Part shown: positions 47,090 to 56,453 of the stretch, one piece after another | Layout: every line of letters begins with the position of its first letter | Numbering within the stretch: position 1 is the first letter of the stretch | The notes under the pieces: generated by a model | What the model saw: the letters and a program-made list of their open reading frames with translations, nothing else | Told to the model about the DNA's origin: nothing | The model's database searches: none | Assembly (NCBI GenBank): GCA_029948255.1 | Contig: JALIZF010001875.1 | Span: 248,001-312,000, forward strand | Origin: Telmatactis stephensoni | Lineage: Eukaryota > Cnidaria > Anthozoa > Actiniaria > Isophelliidae | Direction of reading: 5' to 3' | Length of the DNA: 64,000 bases | Translations under genes and position numbers: made by a program

Positions 47090-47344
47090 CAGGCTTGTAA
47101 CATGGTATATTTTCGTCTCACTGATCCCGGGATTTTACAGAAATTTTGATCCCTGAGTCCATATTTTTAGAAATTATTGATCCCTAATCCTTGGTGCAAA
47201 AAACTGAGCTGATCCCTGATCCTGACCTTATGTCCCTGATCCTCGATCCCACCCATTTGATCCCTGAGCCCTGGTCTCTGATCCCTGATCCTGGCCATAA
47301 TTTGGGGCTTGATCCCTGATCCCATATACCATGTTACGAGCCTG
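47090..47344. mobile_element. MITE with CAGGCTTGTAACATGGTATA ends and internal GATCCCTGA repeats
   Basis: CAGGCTTGTAACATGGTATA is mirrored by TATACCATGTTACGAGCCTG. The interior contains about ten irregular copies of TGATCCCTGATCC-like text. No ORF of interest. Confidence 0.8.
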
Positions 47345-48239
47345 CTATCATATATTATATTAAATATATAGAAGAGAGTTTGTGACATTGTGCATGTAGT
47401 AAGTTAGTAAAGCTGTTTGACTAACAATAAAATTAAGCAATTATTATTATCAATATTATATACAGCATATTATATATTAAGCTTATATATATTTTTATCA
47501 ATAAGGATTTATGAACACATAAAACTTTATCTCCTTCATCTTTACAGTTTTATATATTTTTATAAATTAAATATAATAATATTATAATACACAGTACATG
47601 TATGACAACATTGTTATGAACAAAGAGCATTTAATTTTTAATCTGTTGGATGTCTAGTAAGTTATCAGAACAAAGTAAAAAATACAACACTCCCCTGTAA
47701 AGTCTTTGGACTTTCTCTATTTCGGTTTAGCTACATGAAAAAAATAATAAAAAAATTAAAAAATTGGTCACATTAAGTTATTAATTTAATCAATATAAAA
47801 ATCGACAAAATCTGTACCTGCTTGTTCCCCTTTCCTTTTACTTTCATCGTCTAGTTCTTCAACTCAAGCAATTTTAGCAACATACTCCAACTCACGTTCA
47901 TGTAGGGACTCCTTTATTTCTCGAACCTCTCTCTTGTGCTTTTGTGCAATCTGCTTCGAGGAAACAGTCCAAAACTCTGATGGATGGTTTCTTTCTTGGT
48001 CACATTTCCCTCAATGCTTGTCAACCTTCGAACACTTTTTGCTTTTACTGCACAATTTCACAGTTTCACTGTAGAAATAGTACATACAGCGTGATGAAAT
48101 GTAGCCTGAGAAGAATGGCGCGAAGCCGTCAAATATGGCGGAAGAATGATGTTCGATGGGGTCACAAATCCATGATTTAAACTCGTTCGCCTTACCTGGA
48201 ACAATCCATTTTTTCGTGTTCAGGAGCTTCCATACAGTC

Positions 48240-48712
48240 AAAAGAACATTCTGTGTTTGGGATGGTATACTTTTTTAGCAATCTCGTGAGATTATTTCTG
48301 AAAATTATCTCAAAATCCACTGAAAGACTAAAAAACTTGAATTTCTTACATCTTTGAGGGCTAGAATGGGGTATGTCCCAAATCCAAAAGTTTACTCTGT
48401 GGGTGAGGGAACTTCTAGCGTCTTTACTGTTTCAAGATTTTCAGCATGGGAGGCCTGTAAATCGAGTTTTTCCAAAATAGCGACCATCTTTATCGACATA
48501 TTGTCGTTTCCCCTTTTGACGGGAAGCAATTTGGGTCTCAAAAAATCATTCTTAAGATGTGTTTCTGGTCATAAGACAACAGATCAATTAAGTTCACAAG
48601 TAAAGAGGACTCCTGCGTCTTCTTCAAAACTGTGTAACACAATCTGACCTCAACGCGTCCTTCGAAACAGGCATGAGGTCACGTGATGACACTTAGGCAA
48701 ACAGGAGGAAAT
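48240..48712 (-). other. Right-end region of the 13.3-kb transposon
   Basis: The minus strand has an open stretch with ATGTCGATAAAGATGGTCGC that encodes LEKLDLQASHAENLETVKTL and ends at TAA near 48390. It could be the first exon of the large gene, but no clean splice donor connects it. The segment before the TIR otherwise looks like promoter or UTR sequence. Confidence 0.3.
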
Positions 48713-48734
48713 ACCATAGCAACCGACCATCGTG

Positions 48735-49409
48735 TTACGTACGCTAGCACAAACATGCAATTTCTGTGAAAGTTTACACGACTCTTTGATACGTGATCGA
48801 ATCGTATTCGGTGTCAATAACAATGAATCCCGTAAGAAGCTATTACAACGGAGAAAGCTGACCCTCAACAACTGTATCGACATTTGTAGAAGCACCGAAG
48901 CAACAGCATCTAAACTTAAGACCATCAACGCAACAATCGCTACTGACGAAGGACAAGAAGTACACGCACTGGGATGTAACACACGGAAACAAAGGAATTT
49001 CAAGAATGACACGAATACATCATCAAAGCATCGAAATACATGTAAATTCTGCGATGGAGATCACCCATTTCAGAAGGAGAAATGTCCAGCATGGGGAAAA
49101 AAGTGCAAGAACTGTGGAGCATGAAACCACTTCGTGAAATGCTGCAGGAAGAAGAAGGTTCATAGTGTTTCACAACACGACAACGACTCTGACAGCGACC
49201 TCGACTTCATCGGAAGTGTACGTGTTGACAATGAGAACGTGTGTGCTGTCTACGACTCTGCTTTTCCTAAAGAGATTCATGCCCAAATGTTAATAAATAA
49301 GAAACCAGTGAGTTTCCAAATAGACTGTGGCGCATCAATTAATATTCTACCTAAAGCTTTTATCGACGGCCATGAAGTACAACCAACTACCAAAACTCTT
49401 GTGATGTGA
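48735..49409 (+). pseudogene. gag-pro: Ty3/gypsy gag 3' part and protease
   Basis: After the TTA duplication the frame continues RTLAQTCNFCESLHDSLIRD, then IDICRSTEA, and two zinc knuckles around CKFCDGDHPFQKEKCPAWGK and KCKNCGA-stop-NHFVKCC. The TGA at 49124 interrupts the second knuckle. The aspartic protease follows as VSFQIDCGASINILP (DCGAS in place of the usual DTGAS/DSGAS). A further stop at 49407 ends the frame. Confidence 0.85.
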
Positions 49410-49463
49410 ACAGAGAACTTTGAGTCAGTCACGCGACACGATGACATAAAGGTCAACCAACTG

Positions 49464-49888
49464 TTGACAGTTGAGGATATTGTACAAAAATGTCCCAAAG
49501 TATTTGAAGCCAAGCTAGGCAGCTTTCCCGGTGAAGTCCACCTGGAAGTCGATGAGAATGTCAGGCCGACCATCGCCCCAACAAGAAGGATCCCCACAGT
49601 GCTCAAAGAGAAATTCAAAGAAGAGTGGGATAGAATAGAGGAGCTTTGAGTCATTGCTAAAGTAGACAAGCCAACGCCGTGGGTAAGCAGTGTTGTGGAG
49701 GCAAAAAAGAAATCAGGAGCTCTACGAGTGTGTATCGACCCTAAGGAACTGAATGCTGCTCTAAAGAGAGAAAGATATCAACTACCAGTGCTAGATGACA
49801 TCCTGCCAGAACTGTCTCAGGCCAAAGTGTACTCTACAGTAGATTTCCGCTCTGGATTTTGGCACTGTAAATTAGACGAGGAGTCAAG
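49464..49888 (+). pseudogene. pol: Ty3/gypsy reverse transcriptase, N-terminal fragment
   Basis: It reads VEDIVQKCPKVFEAKLGSFP, then PTRRIPTVLKEKF, stop, VDKPTPWVSSVVEAKKKSGA, LRVCIDPKELNAAL and YQLPVLDDILPEL, then YSTVDFRSGFWHCKLDEESS, the start of a gypsy RT palm. It breaks off at about 49888 and becomes a DIRS recombinase. Two TGA codons and the junction make it dead. Confidence 0.85.
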
Positions 49889-50434
49889 CCTGTTCCATTG
49901 GGCAATCTAACCTTGAAACAGTTAACATTGAAGAAAGTGGCCTTGACAATGGCGCTGACATCTGCACAAAGAAGCCAGACTCTAGCAGCATTGAGTATTG
50001 ACTGCATGTCCTTGTCGCCACAGGAGGTGCAGTTCTGTGTAAAGGACATTCTAAAAACCTCCAGACTTGGGAAAAGTTCCATGAATATTAGATTTGAAGC
50101 CTTTGTGGAGAATGAAGGACTCTGTGTCTGTTCTACATTAGAATACATGGCTAGAACCCAAGAGGCAAGGAAAGCTCTTAATGCCTGTAAACTGTTCATA
50201 CCTTATGGCAAACCATTTAAGGTTGTATGCAGCTCAACCATTTCACAATGGCTGAAAGATACATTGACAATGGCTGGTATAGACACTAGTATTTTCGAAG
50301 GTCAGCTATAGGTCGGCATCAACAGGCCTTGGAGTGTCAATAGATGTAATTTTAAAAGCTGCCAAATGGGCCAGAGCTGGCACATTTAGTAAATTTTACA
50401 AGAAGCAGACTTGTGATGACGGGGCATTTGCTTG
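49889..50434 (+). pseudogene. DIRS-like tyrosine recombinase fragment
   Basis: PVPLGNLTLKQLTLKKVALT then ALTSAQRSQTLAALSID carries the N-terminal catalytic Arg region of DIRS recombinases. Further on are KPFKVVCSSTISQWLKDTL and, after one frame change at about 50308, RSASTGLGVSIDVILKAAKW then TFSKFYKK with the likely nucleophile Tyr. It lies immediately after the gypsy fragment and may be the distal part of the DIRS element whose RNase H lies at 34654. Confidence 0.7.
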
Positions 50435-50438
50435 ACGT

Positions 50439-51456
50439 TTGCTCGTGAAATCCCTTCAACGTTTAGTTGGCAAATGTATTTCTTTCTTGTTGGTTGTTCC
50501 AGCCACAAGGCTCTTCACAAAGGAGATGAACAGTGCCATCTCGAGAGGAACTCGCTCGGGAGGTTTGCGTGAGGAGATCTCCTATTGGTTGTTCCTGGAA
50601 GACTGGGATTCTCCACTGCCATGGTGTGATGAGCGCCATGTGTCAGTCAATATGGCCACAGATGCATCTTCCTCTGGTTATTCTTTCCTACTCCACGACG
50701 AACCACAGCATGCGTCGGATTATTGGTCTGGCGAAGAACAAAACTTGGACATCTCCACTAAAGAAGCTGTTGCCATTGAGAAGATGCTGCTATCCTGTGG
50801 GGAGCAGTTCCGTGACCAGCGTGTTGACGCGCTTGTGGATAATCAGGCTGTCGTGCACGCTTGGGAAAATCAGGGGGGACGGAGCATCTCCTTAAACTGT
50901 GTATTGAAACGGTTGTTCTTCCTAACGTCAAGGTTTAACATCTTGTTGCACTTGGAGTATGTGCCATCCTGTGAAAACCCGGCTGACTTGCCATCGTGAC
51001 GTTTGTCCATGTCAGATTGTCAACTACGTATACGTTGCGAGATGTGGGTTGAAGCCGAGAAGCGGTCTGGAGGTCCAGAGGGCCATTCTTGCGACACGAT
51101 GGCTTTGGATTCCAATGCCATGAAAGACTGTCAAGGCTCCCTGCTACCCCACTTTACTCCATACCCCTCTCCTGGTTCATCGGGTGTGAATGTATTTGCC
51201 CAGGATCTGAGACGATTTCAAGAAATGATGCGGCAGCCCTACATGTTCCCCCCCCCAATCGTGCACCATGGTGATTCTTGATTTCTACCCTAGAAAGTAC
51301 TGGTGGCCATTGCTTCAGAATTATTGTGCAGTGAGATCCTACCGAATTGCCAAGAAAGGAGCGTCGACGGCTCTGCTGCACCCTTCGAAGCAGGGTTGGT
51401 TGCATCATCCTGGTATTCCTGGGGACCTCTTGGTCTTTGAACTTGTCTTCGAATGA
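50439..51456 (+). pseudogene. DIRS-like RT tail and RNase H
   Basis: The frame LVKSLQRLVGKCISFLLVVP, then TRLFTKEMNSAI, is the DIRS RT thumb. RNase H motifs are VNMATDASSSGYSFLLHDEP, STKEAVAIEKML, VDALVDNQAVVHAWE and VPSCENPADLPS. A TGA at 50998 is followed by more element-type sequence (GGPEGHSCDTMALDSNAM, PRKYWWPLLQ) in two frames with a stop at 51280. It is damaged but recognisable. Confidence 0.75.
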
Positions 51457-51600
51457 GCTCCTTAGCATAGAATTGTACTATAGTGTTAATTAAGACGTTA
51501 ATCTATGATGAATGTCCGTGTTCCACGGTCAATTCACCTTAAGACTATATCATGTTTGAAATAAATGTGAGTCACTTCACCACCTTTCTTGTTCTTGATA

Positions 51601-52495
51601 GGACCTCCCAGCTATTGCTAAATTATTTGTCCCCTCGCTCCGATGTCCTGTCTGCTCCCATGCCAATGACGCGGATTTTCGGTTTTGTCAGCGTTGTGGC
51701 TACAAGAGAAAGACGATTGCAGTTGGTGGACCATGTGAAGATCTGCATATTGACTTGAAGTTGATTGATGAGCGCCTTAGCCAACTCGAGAACTACGATC
51801 AAGTCACCAAATATTCTAAACAAAAAGATTCTCTCCAAAAAGAGTTGTCTAACTTCTTGGCTAACCTCCCAGGCCGTGTCACACTGGTAGCTGTAACACC
51901 TCATGATCTTTGTCGTTTTTTAATCTTCAAAGATAAAGATGGCAAAACCCAAGTGCATAAGAATGGTTGTCAATATCTAGGCCAACGAGTCCGCTATGAG
52001 TGTGGATGTCCACTGAGATTGTCTTACAAAACAGTCGACTCCTTTATTGGGAAATTACGTGCTATCTTTGACTCTCTGGGTAGGGATGGTGAATGGGACA
52101 GACGCCTGGGGTTGGTTAACCTAGCATCGGATAGAACAGTGAAGGATTATCTTCGGCTGGTTACGGCTGAGCAGTTGCAAACACGGATAACCCCCAAACA
52201 AGTGACCCTATTTTTCGTTGACAAACTTTCAAGATTGGCTTGTTATTTACAGCGGGAATTGGAGCAAGCGAAAACCCCTCTCCAACGGTTTCTTGTGGCC
52301 CGTGACCAGGCCTATTTTAAGACCATGTTTTTTAGTGGTGACCGGGGGGGGAACCTTGGTCAGATCAAGGTGCCGGAAATCCTGCACTTTCCAAATAACA
52401 ATGCGTTTCTATTTAACCACATATGGACTAAGACATTGAGAGATGGTGACCAGAATGTCTTTGGTAACGTAACCCCAAACCTACCATTTGCCTGA
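51601..52495 (+). CDS. Zinc-ribbon tyrosine recombinase-like ORF (truncated)
   Basis: It opens after a probable AG acceptor at 51599-51600 with DLPAIAKLFVPSLRCPVCSH then FCQRCGYKRKTI, a four-cysteine zinc ribbon, followed by a coiled coil (IDERLSQLENYDQVTKYSKQ) and an SAM-like/phage-integrase core with VTLVAVTPHDLCRFLIFKD and AYFKTMFFSGDRGGNLGQIK. The Arg of SGDRGG fits the first catalytic Arg of tyrosine recombinases. The HxxR and Tyr motifs are missing because the frame ends early. It sits downstream of the DIRS RNase H and may be its recombinase or a separate Crypton-like gene. The frame is open for about 297 codons. Confidence 0.6.
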
Positions 52496-52617
52496 TTTGA
52501 GGTATCGAATAATATATGGAAGTGGCCCAACAATTAAGTGTGGACTTGACAAGTGGATTCTTGTTTCGCCCAACCACCCCACATGGAATGATCCAGGATT
52601 CCCCACTGAGTTCGTCT

Positions 52618-52735
52618 GCAGAGTACGTGGGAGTCTATGGGAGTACGTGGGAGTCTATGGGAGTACGTGGGAGTCTATGGGAGTGCGTGGGAGTCTGTGG
52701 GAGTCTATGGGAGTACAAGGGGGTCTATGGATGAA
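52618..52735. repeat. Minisatellite of GAGTACGTGGGAGTCTATGG units
   Basis: About six direct copies of a 20-bp unit, GAGTACGTGGGAGTCTATGG, with variation at two or three positions. It generates the SLWESMGV-type peptides in chance ORFs. Confidence 0.9.
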
Positions 52736-52739
52736 AGGG

Positions 52740-53216
52740 TGAAGCTCTTTACAGGAGCGTGCATGGAATAGACGAAGTATTCAGCAACCTTCTCAGCTCT
52801 TGTACATCAGGATTGTCTTTCAGACTGCTGATATGTTTTTGCATGTCTTCTTTCTTCAACGGCAAAAACACTTTCCAGGCCATAGTTTTTCGTATACCAG
52901 AAAACAGGCTCGTTTAGTCACAACCAGTTGGTGTGTGAAACGATGGTGGACTCTTGGAAAACATTTGTCCCAGGGAAGACTGAATATCCTGTATTGATCC
53001 ACATCTTTGTCTGTCTTTTGCACCTATTTTGAACCATATAACTCTCAGCTTTGCAAATCTTGGAATTAAGTGGGCTATGGAAAGTACAGCCACATCAGTA
53101 TTATAATCCGTGGGTGTCACAGCATGTTTGGCATTAAGCAAGAACATGGTATCAGCCTCCTCGTTGTCTGAACATAGTGGCAATTGAACATCCATGGAAT
53201 CCTGACTTGGAAACAA
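52740..53216 (-). pseudogene. Repetitive EEADT...TGCD domain fragment, minus-strand copy
   Basis: The minus strand reads SQDSMDVQLPLCSDNEEADT, then FLLNAKHAVTPTDYNTDVAV, QDIQSSLGQMFSKSPPSFHT and PTGCD. This is a segment of a widespread repeat-borne protein in cnidarians, usually with EEADTR, SPDTDV and TGCDTVS blocks. Its function is unknown to me. A second copy lies at 55100-55720 in opposite orientation. No complete frame exists. Confidence 0.5.
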
Positions 53217-55087
53217 TGTTAATGACCCATCCCTGATTCTACCAGGCAGTTACTGAATAGTCTGTAAGGAATCTAATGAAGCAGGGAATTACATAGAAAA
53301 GCAGCAAGTTTAAGCTGGTTCTTTAGGTTGGAGATAAGTTTTGACTTTGAATTTAGATTGATTGACTGCTCAAGGGCCATATCTGTTCAACTTATAGTTT
53401 GTGCAAATGGTTGCTTAGGGTGGGTAGCACTGTGATTTCAGGCCATAAACTCTTGACAAACTCGGTGTTGGACCTCCAAGAGCTTCATGTCCAAAAGATA
53501 GAAAGGGAGTCAACTCAATTGTTGATGGCAGTGCAGGATATGTGTTCCTCCAAACACTGGGCACTAGTTTTTGTGTGTTCCCCATGCAGCCTTCTCCCTT
53601 TCTCACTCCAATTCATCTTGAGAAATTATTCTTTCCCAGATAAATATGCTCCAATAATAGTTTTAGCGGGAAATTTGTTTGTGTATTTGGTTTTGATCAG
53701 CTTATAACTATAGCGAAAAAAACTTCTGTCTTTTGCAACCGAAACAAGTATTATTGGTAATTAACAAACTCATGAACGATTATTCCCATTATGACAATAA
53801 TGTTTATTATCTACCTAGAAGGGAATATCTGTGCGATTTAATTTTCTAAGAAAAGAGATATTATGTCCTGAGAAGAGATAGCCTTGAGAAAATCTTGCTT
53901 GAAATGTGTGAAGAAAAAGGCCAGATCTAACCCTTGCTCGATTTAGAAATCACCAAAACACCAAATTCATGTCAAAATAGTCCTTCCAAAAAGTCCTTTG
54001 AAAAGGCATTGAAAATATTTCTTAAAAACCTCTTTTAAAATTCAATATTTTCAGAATCTAGTCAAACACTTCATGTTGTGACTGAAAGCATCCATTATAC
54101 AAGCAATGAAGGAAATGTTGTGTGGTATAGACCCAGGGGGAGAGGGGGGACTCCGATCGTAAACGGACGCACGAGGATGCTTGTCATACCTTTTAGGGGC
54201 CAAAATCTGCAATCTGGTACCTTTTAGGGTGTCTCAGATTTAAGTTACCAGAGACATAGCTGTTGCCTTTTAGGGACTGTTTTGGGGTAAACAAACTACC
54301 TAAAATAAGCATAAAAGGAACGATTTTGATGATCTGAATTGAATCTTCAAAGCACATCGATAAAAAAGTGTTTCATTTCTTTAATTTCTTTATTATTATT
54401 TTTGAATTGGTACCCTTAAGGGGTAGAAATGAATTGTTGCTACTCCCAATGAGGTACCTTTTAGGGGTTATTTTCAAAATGTTTGTCAAGCATCCCCGTC
54501 ATCTGGCACAAACAAGCCTATTGGTAACAAAGATCTTGCTATGCAAAGCATGAAGGAGCTCATTAATTCAAGAGTTCATATGGATCCTAGACTTCATTTC
54601 TGGGAACCGATCCCGAAGTTAAGAGTGCAATCATTCAGTTCTTTTTCAACAAATTAAAGGTTCCTGTTTATGCGAAGAGTCAGAAGGATATTTTTTAACT
54701 GTAGAGAGATCAACTGTAAACAGAGATCGTCAGCTTTTGGTTGCCTCCTGGTTGCTGCAAAGAACAGGGAAATCAACCTAAGTCAGTGCTTTGCTAAGAG
54801 CTGTGCAGTGTACTGGCACTCCCAGATGGAAGCCTTAGAAAGACTGCGAGGAGGTCCCTGATGCAAATTCTTGAAGAAAATATCAACAGCAGATCAAAGC
54901 TACCCGAGTCACAACTGGCGGTTGCCATTTTAACACAAATCTGAATCATTTCAAGTAGGACGTTAACGCTAGAATTTACTCTCACATTTAAGTGCAAAAC
55001 GTGCCACGCCATGATCGAAAAAAGGAAGTCACTTGATCCTCCATGCTGTTTGCCATTTCCCGTTAACATGATGCTTAATCTCTCTAA
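53217..55087. other. Repeat-derived sequence between the two opposed domain copies
   Basis: Around 54128-54480 the motif CCTTTTAGGG recurs after a GACCCAGGGGGAGAGGGGGG end. A similar end in reverse is seen near 57580-57605. Short ORFs at 53399-53707 and 54670-54861 are not recognisable. No host gene is supported. Confidence 0.35.
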
Positions 55088-55099
55088 TTGAATCCCTTG

Positions 55100-55722
55100 C
55101 AGACTGTTGTACTGGCTGGTGAAATCAGGGATGGGTCATTAGCGTTATTTCTAACTCAGGATTCCATGGATGTTCAACTGCCACTAGGTCCAGACAACGA
55201 GGAGGCTGATACAATGCTCTTCCTTTACGCCAAACATGCTGTGACAACACACCCACGGATTATAATACAATCACCAGATACATATCAATGTGGCAGTTCC
55301 AAGATTTGCAATGCCGAGAGTTATGCTTTAAAACAGGTGCAACAAAGATGTGGACCAGTACAGGATATTCAGTCTTCACTTGGTCAAATGTTTTCCAAGT
55401 GTCCACCATCGTTTCATACACTAACTGGGTGTGACTAAATGAGACTGTTTTCTGTGTACGAAAAATGATGGACAAGTGCTGACTAAGAAAGTTGCTGAAT
55501 ACTTCGTCTATCCCATGCATGCTTGCTTTCCCATTGCTGATGAAGCAAGATATTTTGTTTTACCAACGAAGTCTTAAGAATGAGAAACTACCTCCAACTT
55601 CAGAAAGCCTTTTCCATCACAACAAGAGGGTAAACTCCCAAGCTTTTGTGTGGAAAAACGCCCTGCTTCCTATCAAATATTTAAGTGATTCTGTTATAGA
55701 ATCCTTTCAGCACCTTACATAA
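55100..55722 (+). pseudogene. Repetitive EEADT...TGCD domain fragment, plus-strand copy
   Basis: It reads TQDSMDVQLPLGPDNEEADT, then LFLYAKHAVTTHPRIIIQSP, QDIQSSLGQMFSKCPPSFHT and LTGCD, followed after stops and a frame change by LPPTSESLFHHNKRVNSQAF then VWKNALLP, the usual C-terminal end of this family. It is broken by several stop codons. Confidence 0.5.
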
Positions 55723-55757
55723 TTACGCAACCACGACAAATTTGGCGTCAGTGCAAA

Positions 55758-56453
55758 CTCAAGTATGTTAAGGCCTGGGTTGATGGCCAATCACGGCTAA
55801 AATCGATTTATTTTTCTTCTGTCCTTGTTTTCTGCTCAATCCTTACCAAAATTAGCATGAGTACAAAACTTCATGACCTTAACTTTTTAGGATGAAAAGT
55901 TTGGGTATTTGATGGTCACGTGACCACGAACCTCACTTCCATGATACCCAAAATTTTGAATTAAAATGGGGATATGGATATAATCTGTACTTGAAATGTT
56001 GTGGTATATTTTCACTTCTCCCGGTAAGACCTATATGACTGCGATTAGACAATTGAACTATCATTGCTCATTTAGGAGATATTACACAAAATAGGTCACA
56101 TGACCTGCTCATTCAGTCAAACATAAGCAAATATCTCCTAAACGAGCAATGATAGTTCAATTGTCTAAACGCAGTCATATAGGTCTTACCGGTAGAGGTG
56201 AAAATATACCACAACATCTCAAGTACAGATTACATCCATGTCCCCATTTTAATTCAAAATTTGGGTATCAAGGAAGTGAGGTTCGTGGTCACGTGACCAC
56301 CAAATCCCGAAAATTTTCATTCTAAAAAATTAGGGTCATGAAGTTATATACTTATGCTAATTTTGGTGACGATTGAGCACAAAGCAAGGACAGAAGAAAA
56401 ATAAATCGATTTTAGCCGTAATTGGCCATCAACCAGGCCTTAACATACTTGAG
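55758..56453. mobile_element. 696-bp palindromic foldback element
   Basis: CTCAAGTATGTTAAGGCCTG and CAGGCCTTAACATACTTGAG are inverted ends. The arms stay paired inward through AAATCGATTTATTTTTCTTC, GGTCACGTGACCAC and TATATGACTGCG/CGCAGTCATATA to a loop near 56095-56125. About 320 bp per arm. Confidence 0.85.

Larger units (their letters stand above)
35413..48734 (-). mobile_element. 13.3-kb DNA transposon with CACGATGG TIRs and TTA duplication
   Basis: The left end CACGATGGCTGGTTGCTATG and the complement of the right end CACGATGGTCGGTTGCTATG are TIRs of about 31 bp that continue to TTTCCTCC. TTA flanks each end (35410-35412, 48735-48737). Removing the element plus one TTA restores the gypsy gag frame (VTHL|RTLA). 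CAC termini with 3-bp duplications recall the CACTA/EnSpm class, but I do not recognise the encoded protein as a known CACTA transposase. Contents are a plus-strand ORF near the left end, 428-bp tandem repeats, a large multi-exon minus-strand gene, MITEs and a nested P element. Confidence 0.85.
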
